Positions 38,421 to 50,570 of a stretch of DNA of 64,000 bases are shown here, in pieces (the first letter of the stretch is position 1; each line of letters opens with the position of its first letter). Position numbers and translations under genes: made by a program. Source of the stretch: Atherix ibis. Lineage: Eukaryota > Arthropoda > Insecta > Diptera > Athericidae. Below the pieces are notes generated by a model that did not search any database, was not told the DNA's origin, and saw nothing but the letters and a program-made list of their open reading frames with translations. The stretch covers positions 620,001-684,000 of the forward strand of contig CATQJD010000146.1 in assembly GCA_958298945.1 (NCBI GenBank). The letters are read 5' to 3'.

Positions 38421-39010
38421 AGTAGTATGTTTAAGAGTAATATGAAGTAGTATGTTTAAGAGGAATATAAAGTAGTATGTTTAAGCGGAATATGAAGTAG
38501 TATGTTTAAGAGGAATATGAAGTAGTATGTTTAAGAGGAATATGAAGTAGTATGTTTAAGAGGAATATGAACTAGTATATTTAAGAGGAATAGGAAGTAG
38601 TATCTTTAAGAGGAATATGAAGTAGTATATTTAAGAGGAATATGAAGTAGTATGTTTAAGAGGAATATGAAGTAGAATGTTTAAGACAAATGTGAAGTAG
38701 TATGTTTAAGAGGAATGTGAAGTAGTATATTTAAGATGTATATGAAGTAGCATATTCAAAAGGAATATGAAGGAGTATGTTTAAGAGGAATATGAAGTAG
38801 TATATTTCAGAGGAATATGAAATAGTATGTTTAAGAGGAATATGAAGTAGTATGTTTAAGAGGAATATGAAGTAGTATGTTTAAGAGGAATATGAAGTAG
38901 TATGTTTAAGACGAATATGAAGTAGTATATTTAAGAGGAATATGAAGTAGTATGTTTAAGAGGAATATGAAGTTGTATATTTAACAGGAATATGAAGTAG
39001 TATATTTAAG

Positions 39011-42000
39011 AGGAATATAAAGTAGTATGTTTAGGAGGAATATGAAGTAGTATGTTAAAGAGGAATATGAAGTTGTATGTTTAAGAGGAATATGAAGTAG
39101 TATATTTAAGAGGAATATGAAGTAGTATGTTTAAGGGGAATATGAAGTAGTATGTTTAAGAGGAATATGAAGTAGTATGTTAAAGAGGAATATGAAGTAG
39201 TATATTTAAGAGTAATATGAAGTAGTATGTTTAAGCGGAATTTGAAGTAGTATGTTTCAGAGGAATATGAAGTAGTATGTTTAAGAGGAATATGAAGTAG
39301 TATGTTTAAGAGGACTATGAAGTAGTATGTTTAAGAGGAATATGAAGTAGTATATTTAAGAGGAATATGAAGTAGTATGTTTAAGAGGAATATGAAGTAG
39401 TTTGTTTAAGAGAAATATGAAGTAGTATATTTAAGAGGAATATGAAGCAGTATGTCTAAGAGGAATATGAAGTAGTATATTTAAGAGGAATATGATGTAG
39501 TATATTTAAGAGGAATATGAAGTATTATATTTAAGAGGAATATGAAGTAGTTTGTTGAAGAGGAATATGTAGTAGTATGTTTAAGAGGAATATGAAGTAG
39601 TATGTTTAAGAGGAATATGAAGTAGTATGATTAAGCAGAATATGAAGTAGTATGTTTAAGAGGAATATAAAGTAGTATGTTTAAGAGGAACATGAAGTAG
39701 TATTTTTAGGAGGAATATGAAGTAGTATGTTTAAGAGGAATATGAAGTAGTATGTTTAAAAGGAATATGAAGTAGTATGTTTAAGAGGAATATGAAGTAG
39801 CATATTTAAGAGGAATATGAAGTATTATGTTTAAGAGGAATATGAAGTAGTCTGTTTAAGGTGAATATGATGTAGTATGTTTAAGAGGAATATGAAGTAG
39901 TATGTTTAAGAGGAATATAAAGTAGTATATTTAAGGGGAATATGAAGTTGTATATTTAAGAGGAATATGAAGTAGTATGTTTAAGAGGAATATGAAGTAG
40001 TATGTTTAAGAGGAATATGAAGTAGCATGTTTATGAGGAATATGAAGTAGTATGTTTAAGAAGAATATGAAGTTGTATATTTAACAGGAATATGAAGCAG
40101 TATATTTAAGAGGAATATGAAGTAGTATGTTAAAGAGGAATATGAAGTAGTATGTTTAAGAGGAATATGAAGTAGTATATTTAAGAGGAATATGAAGTAT
40201 TATGTTTAAGGGGAATATGAAGTAGTATGTTTAAGAGGAATATGAAGTAGTATGTTTAAGAGGAATATGAAGTAGTATATTTAAGAGTAATATGAAGTAG
40301 TATGTTTAAGCGGAATTTGAAGTAGTATGTTTAAGAGGAATATGAAGTAGTATGTTTAAAAGGAATATGAAGTAGTATGTTTAAGAGGAATATGAAGTAG
40401 CATATTTAAGAGGAATATGAAGTATTATGTTTAAGAGGAATATGAAGTAGTCTGTTTAAGGTGAATATGATGTAGTATGTTTAAGAGGAATATGAAGTAG
40501 TATGTTTAAGAGGAACATAAAGTAGTATATTTAAGGGGAATATGAAGTTGTATATTTAAGAGGAATATGAAGTAGTATGTTTAAGAGGAATATGAAGTAG
40601 TATGTTTAAGAGGAATATGAAGTAGCATGTTTATGAGGAATATGAAGTAGTATGTTTAAGAGGAATATGAAGTTGTATATTTAACAGGAATATGAAGCAG
40701 TATATTTAAGAGGAATATGAAGTAGTATGTTAAAGAGGAATATGAAGTAGTATGTTTAAGAGGAATATGAAGTAGTATATTTAAGAGGAATATGAAGTAG
40801 TATGTTTAAGGGGAATATGAAGTAGTATGTTTAAGAGGAATATGAAGTAGTATGTTTAAGAGGAATATGAAGCAGTATATTTAAGAGTAATATGAAGTAG
40901 TATGTTTAAGCGGAATTTGAAGTAGTATGTTTAAGAGGAATATGAAGTAGTATGTTTAAGAGGAATATGAAGTAGTATGTTTAAGAGGACTATGAAGTAG
41001 TATGTTTAAGGGGAATATGAAGTAGTATATTTAAGAGGAATATGAAGCAGTATATTTAAAAGGAATATGAAGTAGTATATTTAAGAGGAATATGAATTAG
41101 TATGTTTACGAGGAATATGAAGTAATATGTTTAAGAGGCATATGAAGTAGTATATTTAAGAGGAATATGAAGAAGTATATTTAAGAGGAATTCGAAGTAG
41201 TATGTTTAAGAAGAATATAAAGTAGTATATTAAATAGGAATATGAAGTAGTATGTTTAAGAGGAATATGAAGTACTACGTTGAAGAGGAATATGAAGTAG
41301 TAGGTTCAAGAGGAATATGAACTAGTATATTTAAGAGGAATAGGAAGTAGTATCTTTAAGAGGAATATAAAGTAGTATGTTTAGGAGGAATATGAAGTAG
41401 TATGTTAAAGAGGAATATGAAGTTGTATGTTTAAGAGGAATATGAAGTAGTATATTTAAGAGGAATATGAAGTAGTATGTTTAAGGGGAATATGAAGTAG
41501 TATGTTTAAGAGGAATATGAAGTAGTATGTTAAAGAGGAATATGAAGTAGTATATTTAAGAGTAATATGAAGTAGTATGTTTAAGCGGAATTTGAAGTAG
41601 TATGTTTCAGAGGAATATGAAGTAGTATGTTTAAGAGGAATATGAAGTAGTATGTTTAAGAGGACTATGAAGTAGTATGTTTAAGAGGAATATGAAGTAG
41701 TATATTTAAGAGGAATATGAAGTAGTATGTTTAAGAGGAATATGAAGTAGTTTGTTTAAGAGAAATATGAAGTAGTATATTTAAGAGGAATATGAAGCAG
41801 TATGTCTAAGAGGAATATGAAGTAGTATATTTAAGAGGAATATGATGTAGTATATTTAAGAGGAATATGAAGTATTATATTTAAGAGGAATATGAAGTAG
41901 TTTGTTGAAGAGGAATATGAAGTAGTATGTTTAAGAGGAATATGAAGTAGTATGTTTAAGAGGAATATGAAGTAGTATGATTAAGCAGAATATGAAGTAG

Positions 42001-42690
42001 TATGTTTAAGAGGAATATAAAGTAGTATGTTTAAGAGGAACATGAAGTAGTATTTTTAGGAGGAATATGAAGTAGTATGTTTAAGAGGAATATGAAGTAG
42101 TATGTTTAAAAGGAATATGAAGTAGTATGTTTAAGAGGAATATGAAGTAGCATATTTAAGAGGAATATGAAGTATTATGTTTAAGAGGAATATGAAGTAG
42201 TCTGTTTAAGGTGAATATGATGTAGTATGTTTAAGAGGAATATGAAGTAGTATGTTTAAGAGGAATATAAAGTAGTATATTTAAGGGGAATATGAAGTTG
42301 TATATTTAAGAGGAATATGAAGTAGTATGTTTAAGAGGAATATGAAGTAGTATGTTTAAGAGGAATATGAAGTAGCATGTTTATGAGGAATATGAAGTAG
42401 TATGTTTAAGAGGAATATGAAGTTGTATATTTAACAGGAATATGAAGCAGTATATTTAAGAGGAATATGAAGTAGTATGTTAAAGAGGAATATGAAGTAG
42501 TATGTTTAAGAGGAATATGAAGTAGTATATTTAAGAGGAATATGAAGTATTATGTTTAAGGGGAATATGAAGTAGTATGTTTAAGAGGAATATGAAGTAG
42601 TATGTTTAAGAGGAATATGAAGTAGTATATTTAAGAGTAATATGAAGTAGTATGTTTAAGCGGAATTTGAAGTAGTATGTTTAAGAGGAA
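39011..42690 (+). repeat. Duplicated segment, 2,350-bp spacing
   Basis: 39,011 to about 40,340 matches 41,361 to about 42,690. Landmarks offset by 2,350 are TATGTTTCAG (39251/41601), TATGATTAAGCAG (39627/41977) and TATGTTTAAGGGG (40201/42551). The region between the copies is the block copied from 37.4-38.3 kb plus a short remnant. A related earlier unit with GATTAAGAAG lies at 37,241. Confidence 0.88.
40340..41325 (+). repeat. Transposed copy of 37.36-38.33 kb
   Basis: This segment matches about 37,355-38,335 at an offset of 2,986: TTTAAAAGG at 37369/40355, GTAGCATATT at 37411/40397 and GAGGAATTCG at 38199/41185. It has the GGAACATAAAG variant shared with 37,531 and not the GGAATATAAAG seen at 39,911. 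On its left it replaces the expected continuation of the 39-kb unit. On its right it ends near 41,325 against GAACTAGTATATTT, which resembles 38,568. It therefore looks like a block copied from about 3 kb away rather than a simple tandem unit. Confidence 0.85.
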
Positions 42691-44020
42691 TATGAAGTAG
42701 TATGTTTAAGAGGAATATGAAGTAGTATGTTTAAGAGGACTATGAAGTAGTATGTTTAAGGGGAATATGAAGTAGTATATTTAAGAGGAATATGAAGCAG
42801 TATATTTAAAAGGAATGTGAAGTAGTATATTTAAGAGGAATATGAATTAGTATATTTAAGAGGAATATGAAATAGTATGTTTAAAGGAATATGCAGTAGT
42901 ATGTTTAAGAGGAATATGAAGCAGTATGTTTAAGAGGACTATGAAGTAGTATGTTTAAGAGGAATATGAAGTAGTATATTTTAAGAGGAATATGAAGGAG
43001 TATATTTAAAAGGAATATGAAGTAGTATGTTTAAGAGGATGATGAATTAGTATATTTAAGAGGAATATGAAGTAGTATGTTTAAGAGGAATATGCAGTAG
43101 TATGTTTAAGAGGAATATGAAGTACTATATTTAAGAGGAATATGAAGTAGTATGTTTACGAGGAATATGAAGTAATATGTTTAAGAGGCATATGAAGTAG
43201 TATATTTAAGAGGAATATGAAGTAGTATATTTAAGAGGAATATGAAGTAGTATATTTAAGAGTAATATGAAGTAGTATGTTTAAGAGGAATTTGAAGTAG
43301 TATGTTTAAGAGGAATATGAAGTAGTATGTTTAAGAGGACTATGAAGTAGTATATTTAAGAGGAATATGAGGTAGTATATTTAAGAGGAATATGAAGCAG
43401 TATATTTAAAAGGAATATGAAGTAGTATATTTAAGAGGAATATGAATTAGTATATTTAAGAGGAATATGAAGTAGTATGTTTAAGAGGATTATGCAGTAG
43501 TATGTTTAAGAGGAATATGAAGTAGTATATTTAAGAGGAATATGAAGTAGTATGTTTACGAGGAATATGAAGTAATATGTTTAAGAGGCATACGAAGTAG
43601 TATATTTAAGAGGAATATGAAGTAGTATATTTAAGAGGAATTCGAAGTAGTATGTTTAAGAGGAATATAAAGTAGTATGTTAAAGAGGAATATGAAGTAG
43701 TATGTTTAAGAGGAATATGAAGTAGTATATTTAAGAGGAATATGAAGTATTATGTTTAAGGGGAATATGAAGTAGTATGTTTAAGAGGAATATGAAGTAG
43801 TATGTTTAAGAGGAATATGAAGTAGTATATTTAAGAGTAATATGAAGTAGTATGTTTAAGCGGAATTTGAAGTAGTATGTTTAAGAGGAATATGAAGTAG
43901 TATGTTTAAGAGGAATATGAAGTAGTATGTTTAAGAGGACTATGAAGTAGTATGTTTAAGGGGAATATGAAGTAGTATATTTAAGAGGAATATGAAGCAG
44001 TATATTTAAAAGGAATGTGA
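42470..44020 (+). repeat. Duplicated block, 1,200-bp spacing
   Basis: About 350 bp at 42,475-42,820 recur at 43,675-44,020 (TATTATGTTTAAGGGG at 42548/43748), containing GTTAAAGAGG, GGGGAATATG, GAGTAATATG, AAGCGGAATTTG, GGACTATG and GAAGCAG. The second copy ends with AAAGGAATGTGAAG joined directly to TAATATGTTTAAGAGGC at about 44,020, a visible mosaic join. Confidence 0.85.
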
Positions 44021-44530
44021 AGTAATATGTTTAAGAGGCATATGAAGTAGTATATTTAAGAGGAATATGAAGTAGTATATTTAAGAGGAATATGAAGTAG
44101 TATATTTAAGAGTAATATGAAGTAGTATGTTTAAGAGGAATTTGAAGTAGTATGTTTAAGAGGAATATGAAGTAGTATGTTTAAGAGGACTATGAAGTAG
44201 TATTTTTAAGAGGAATATGAGGTAGTATATTTAAGAGGAATATGAAGCAGTATATTTAAAAGGAATATGAAGTAGTATATTTAAGAGGAATATGAATTAG
44301 TATATTTAAGAGGAATATGAAGTAGTATGTTTAAGAGGAATATGCAGTAGTATGTTTAAGAGGAATATGAAGTAGTATATTTAAGAGGAATATGAAGTAG
44401 TATGTTTACGAGGAATATGAAGTAATATGTTTAAGAGGCATACGAAGTAGTATATTTAAGAGGAATATGAAGTAGTATATTTAAGAGGAATTCGAAGTAG
44501 TATGTTTAAGAGGAATATAAAGTATTATAT
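43160..44530 (+). repeat. Duplicated block, 850-bp spacing
   Basis: About 43,165-43,670 matches 44,015-44,520. TTAAGAGGCA occurs at 43181/44031 and TTAAGAGGCATACG at 43581/44431. The shared series is GAGTAATATG, GGAATTTG, GGACTATG, GGTAGTATATT, GAAGCAG, AAAAGG, GAATTAG, GCAGTAG, GTTTACGAGG and GAATTCG. Differences include GGATTATGCAG against GGAATATGCAG. Confidence 0.85.
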
Positions 44531-47500
44531 TTAAGAGGAATATGAAGTAGTATGTTTAAGAGGAATATGAAGTACTACGTTGAAGAGGAATATGAAGTAG
44601 TAGGTTCAAGAGGAATATGAAGTAGTATATTTAAGAGGAATATGAAGTAGTATGTTTAAGAGGAATATGAAGTAGTATGTTTAAGAGGTATATGAGAGGA
44701 ATATCAAGTAGTATGTTTAAGAGTAATATGAAGTAGTATGTTTAAGAGGAATATGAAGTAGTATGTTTAAGCGGAATATGAAGTAGTATGTTTAAGAGGA
44801 ATATGAAGTAGTATGTTTAAGAGGAATATGAAGTAGTATATTTAAGAGGAATATGAAGTAGTATGTTTAGGAGGAATATGAAGTAGTATGTTAAAGAGGA
44901 ATATGAAGTATTATATTTAAGAGGAATATGAAGTAGTTTGTTGAAGAGGAATATGAAGTAGTATGTTTAAGAGGAATATGAAGTAGTATGTTTAAGAGGA
45001 ATATGAAGTAGTATGTTTAAGAGGAATATGAAGTAGTATATTTAAGAGGAATATGAAGTATTATGTTTAAGAGGAATATGAAGTAGTCTGTTTAAGGTGA
45101 ATATGATGTAGTATGTTTAAGAGGAATATGAAGTAGTATGTTTAAGAGGAATATAAAGTAGTATATTTAAGGGGAATATGAAGTTGTATATTTAAGAGGA
45201 ATATGAAGTAGTATGTTTAAGAGGAATATGAAGTAGTATGTTTAAGAGGAATATGAAGTAGCATGTTTATGAGGAATATGAAGTAGTATGTTTAAGAGGA
45301 ATATGAAGTTGTATATTTAACAGGAATATGAAGCAGTATATTTAAGAGGAATATGAAGTAGTATGTTAAAGAGGAATATGAAGTAGTATGTTTAAGAGGA
45401 ATATGACGTAGTATATTTAAGAGGAATATGAAGTAGTATGTTTAAGGGGAATATGAAGTAGTATGTTTAAGAGGAATATGAAGTAGTATGTTTAAGAGGA
45501 ATATGAAGTATTATATTTAAGAGTAATATGAAGTAGTATGTTTAAGCGGAATTTGAAGTAGTATGTTTAAGAGGAATATGAAGTAGTATGTTTAAGAGGA
45601 ATATGAAGTAGTATGTTTAAGAGGACTATGAAGTAGTATGTTTAAGAGGAATATGAAGTAGTATATTTAAGAGGAATATGAAGCAGTATATTTAAAAGGA
45701 ATATGAAGTAGTATATTTAAGAGGAATATGAATTAGTATATTTAAGAGGAATATGAAATAGTATGTTTAAGAGGAATATGCAGTAGTATGTTTAAGAGGA
45801 ATATGAAGTAGTATGTTTAAGAGGACTATGAAGTAGTATGTTTAAGAGGAATATGAAGTAGTATATTTAAGAGGAATATGAAGGAGTATATTTAAAAGGA
45901 ATATGAAGTAGTATGTTTAAGAGGAATATGAATTAGTATATTTAAGAGGAATATGAAGTAGTATGTTTAAGAGGAATATGCAGTAGTATGTTTAAGAGGA
46001 ATATGAAGTACTATATTTAAGAGGAATATGAAGTAGTATGTTTACGAGGAATATGAAGTAATATGTTTAAGAGGCATATGAAGTAGTATATTTAAGAGGA
46101 ATATGAAGTAGTATATTTAAGAGGAATATGAAGTAGTATATTTAAGAGTAATATGAAGTAGTATGTTTAAGAGGAATTTGAAGTAGTATGTTTAAGAGGA
46201 ATATGAAGTAGTATGTTTAAGAGGAATATGAAGTAGTATGTTTAAGACGACTATGAAGTAGTATTTTTAAGAGGAATATGAGGTAGTATATTTAAGAGGA
46301 ATATGAAGCAGTATATTTAAAAGGAATATGAAGTAGTATATTTAAGAGGAATATGAATTAGTATATTTAAGAGGAATATGAAGTAGTATGTTTAAGAGGA
46401 ATATGCAGTAGTATGTTTAAGAGGAATATGAAGTAGTATATTTAAGAGGAATATGAAGTAGTATGTTTACGAGGAATATGAAGTAATATGTTTAAGAGGC
46501 ATACGAAGTAGTATATTTAAGAGGAATATGAAGTAGTATATTTAAGAGGAATTCGAAGTAGTATGTTTAAGAGGAATATAAAGTATTATATTTAAGAGGA
46601 ATATGAAGTAGTATGTTTAAGAGGAATATGAAGTACTACGTTGAAGAGGAATATGAAGTAGTAGGTTCAAGAGGAATATGAAGTAGTATATTTAAGAGGA
46701 ATATGAAGTAGTATGTTTAAGAGGAATATGAAGTAGTATGTTTAAGAGGTATATGAGAGGAATATCAAGTAGTATGTTTAAGAGTAATATGAAGTAGTAT
46801 GTTTAAGAGGAATATGAAGTAGTATGTTTAAGCGGAATATGAAGTAGTATGTTTAAGAGGAATATGAAGTAGTATGTTTAAGAGGAATATGAAGTAGTAT
46901 ATTTAAGAGGAATATGAAGTAGTATGTTTAAGAGGAATATGAAGTTGTATATTTAACAGGAATATGAAGTAGTATATTTAAGAGGAATATAAAGTAGTAT
47001 GTTCAGGAGGAATATGAAGTAGTATGTTAAAGAGGAATATGAAGTATTATATTTAAGAGGAATATGAAGTAGTTTGTTGAAGAGGAATATGAAGTAGTAT
47101 GTTTAGGAGGAATATGAAGTAGTATGTTTAAGAGGAATATGAAGTAATATGTTTAAGAAGAATATGAAGTAGTATGTTTAAGAGGAATACAAAGTACTAT
47201 GTTTAAGAGGAACATGAAGTAGTATTTTTTGGAGGAATATGAAGTAGTATGTTTAAGAGGAATATGAAGTAGTATGTTTAAGAGGAATATGAAGTAGTAT
47301 GTTTAAGAGGAATATGAAGTAGTATATTTAAGAGGAATATGAAGTATTATGTTTAAGAGGAATATGAAGTAGTCTGTTTAAGGTGAATATGATGTAGTAT
47401 GTTTAAGAGGAATATGAAGTAGTATGTTTAAGAGGAATATAAAGTAGTATATTTAAGGGGAATATGAAGTTGTATATTTAAGAGGAATATGAAGTAGTAT

Positions 47501-50500
47501 GTTTAAGAGGAATATGAAGTAGTATGTTTAAGAGGAATATGAAGTAGCATGTTTATGAGGAATATGAAGTAGTATGTTTAAGAGGAATATGAAGTTGTAT
47601 ATTTAACAGGAATATGAAGCAGTATATTTAAGAGGAATATGAAGTAGTATGTTAAAGAGGAATATGAAGTAGTATGTTTAAGAGGAATATGAAGTAATAT
47701 ATTTAAGAGGAATATGAAGTAGTATGTTTAAGAGGAATATGAAGTATTATATTTAAGAGTAATATGAAGTAGTATGTTTAAGCGGAATTTGAAGTAGTAT
47801 GTTTAAGAGGAATATGAAGTAGTATGTTTAAAAGGAATATGAAGTAGCATGTTTAAGAGGACTATGAAGTAGTATGTTTAAGAGGAATATGAAGTAGTAT
47901 ATTTAAGAGGAATATGAAGCAGTATATTTAAAAGGAATATGAAGTAGTATATTTAAGAGGAATATGAATTAGTATATTTAAGAGGAATATGAAATAGTAT
48001 GTTTAAGAGGAATATGCAGTAGTATGTTTAAGAGGAATATGAAGTAGTATGTTTAAGAGGACTATGAAGTAGTATGTTTAAGAGGAATATGAAGTAGTAT
48101 ATTTAAGAGGAATATGAAGGAGTATATTTAAAAGGAATATGAAGTAGTATGTTTAAGAGGAATATGAATTAGTATATTTAAGAGGAATATGAAGTAGTAT
48201 GTTTAAGAGGAATATGCAGTAGTATGTTTAAGAGGAATATGAAGTACTATATTTAAGAGGAATATGAAGTAGTATGTTTACGAGGAATATGAAGTAATAT
48301 GTTTAAGAGGCATATGAAGTAGTATATTTAAGAGGAATATGAAGTAGTATATTTAAGAGGAATATGAAGTAGTATATTTAAGAGTAATATGAAGTAGTAT
48401 GTTTAAGAGGAATTTGAAGTAGTATGTTTAAGAGGAATATGAAGTAGTATGTTTAAGAGGAATATGAAGTAGTATGTTTAAGAGGACTATGAAGTAGTAT
48501 TTTTAAGAGGAATATGAGGTAGTATATTTAAGAGGAATATGAAGCAGTATATTTAAAAGGAATATGAAGTAGTATATTTAAGAGGAATATGAATTAGTAT
48601 ATTTAAGAGGAATATGAAGTAGTATGTTTACGAGGAATATGAAGTAATATGTTTAAGAGGCATACGAAGTAGTATATTTAAGAGGAATATGAAGTAGTAT
48701 ATTTAAGAGGAATTCGAAGTAGTATGTTTAAGTAGAATATAAAGTAGTATATTTAAGAGGAATATGAAGTAGTATGTTTAAGAGGAATATGAAGTACTAC
48801 GTTGAAGAGGAATATGAAGTAGTAGGTTCAAGAGGAATATGAAGTAGTATATTTTATAGGAATATGAAGTAGTATGTTTAAGAGGAATATGAAGTAGTAT
48901 GTTTAAGAGGTATATGAGAGGAATATCAAGTAGTATGTTTAAGAGTAATATGAAGTAGTATGTTTAAGAGGAATATGAAGTAGTATGTTTAAGCGGAATA
49001 GTAAGTAGTATGTTTAAGAGAAATATGAAGTAGTATGTTTAAGAGGAATATGAAGTAGTATGTTTAAGAGGAATATGAACTAGTATATTTAAGAGGAATA
49101 TGAAGTAGTATCTTTAATAGGAATATGAAGTAGTATATTTAAGAGGAATATGAAGTAGTATGTTTAAGAGGAATATGAAGTAGAATGTTTAAGACAAATA
49201 TGAAGTAGTATGTTTAAGAGGAATATGAAGTAGTATATTTAAGATGTATATGAAGTAGCATATTCAAAATGAATATGAAGGAGTATGTTTAAGAGGAATA
49301 TGAAGTAGTATATTTCAGAGGAATATGAAATAGTATGTTTAAGAGGAATATGAAGTAGTATGTTTAAGAGGAATATGAAGTAGTATGTGTAAGAGGAATA
49401 TGAAGTAGTATGTTTAAGAGGAATATGAAGTAGTATATTTAAGAGGAATATGAAGTAATATGTTTAAGAGGAATATGAAGTTGTACATTTAACAGGAATA
49501 TGAAGTAGTATATTTAAGAGGAATATAAAGTAGTATGTTTAGGAGGAATATGAAGTAGTATGTTAAAGAGGAATATGAAGTTGTATGTTTAAGAGGAATA
49601 TGAAGTAGTATATTTAAGAGGAATATGAAGTAGTATGTTTAAGGGGAATATGAAGTAGTATGTTTAAGAGGAGTATGAAGTAGTATGTTTAAGAGGAATA
49701 TGAAGTAGTATGTTTAAGAGGAATATGAAGCAGTATATTTAAAAGGAATATGAAGTAGTATATTTAAGAGGAATATGAATTAGTATATTTAAGAGGAATA
49801 TGAAGTAGTATGTTTAAGAGGAATATGCAGTAGTATGTTTAAGAGAAATATGAAGTAGTATGTTTAAGAGGACTATGAAGTAGTATGTTTAAGAGGAATA
49901 TGAAGTAGTATATTTAAGAGGAATATGAAGCAGTATATTTAAAAGGAATATGAAGTAGTATGTTTAAGAGGAATATGAATTAGTATATTTAAGAGGAATA
50001 TGAAGTAGTATGTTTAAGAGGAATATGCAGTAGTATGTTTAAGAGGAATATGAAGTACTATATTTAAGAGGAATATGAAGTAGTATGTTTACGAGGAATA
50101 TGAAGTAATATGTTTAAGAGGCATATGAAGTAGTATATTTAAGAGGAATATGAAGTAGTATATTTAAAAGGAATATGAAGTAGTATATTTAAGAGTAATA
50201 TGAAGTAGTATGTTTAAGAGGAATTTGAAGTAGTATGTTTAAGAGGAATATGAAGTAGTATGTTTAAGAGGAATATGAAGTAGTATGTTTAAGAGGACTA
50301 TGAAGTAGTATTTTTAAGATGAATATGAAGTAGTATATTTAAGAGGAATATGAAGCAGTATATTTAAAAGGAATATGAAGTAGTATATTTAAGAGAAATA
50401 TGAATTAGTATATTTAAGAGGAATATGAAGTAGTATGTTTAAGAGGAATATGAAGTACTATGTTGAAGAGGAATATGAAGTAGTAGGTTCAAGAGGAATT

Positions 50501-50570
50501 TGAAGTAGTATATTTAAGAGGAATATGAAGTAGTATGTTTAAGAGGAATATAAAGTAGTATGTTTAAGAG
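43820..50570 (+). repeat. Higher-order repeat family, units of 2,061, 2,161 and 1,661 bp
   Basis: The 36-bp monomer at 44683, 46744, 48905 and 50566 marks four units. The GGCATACG monomer upstream keeps the same spacing (44431, 46492, 48653). All three unit lengths leave 11 over a multiple of 25, the extra length of one 36-bp monomer. Units differ by gain or loss of whole monomers: for example GTAGTCTGTTTAAGG is 2,286 apart between the first two units, 225 bp (nine monomers) more than the 36-bp landmark. Confidence 0.88.
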
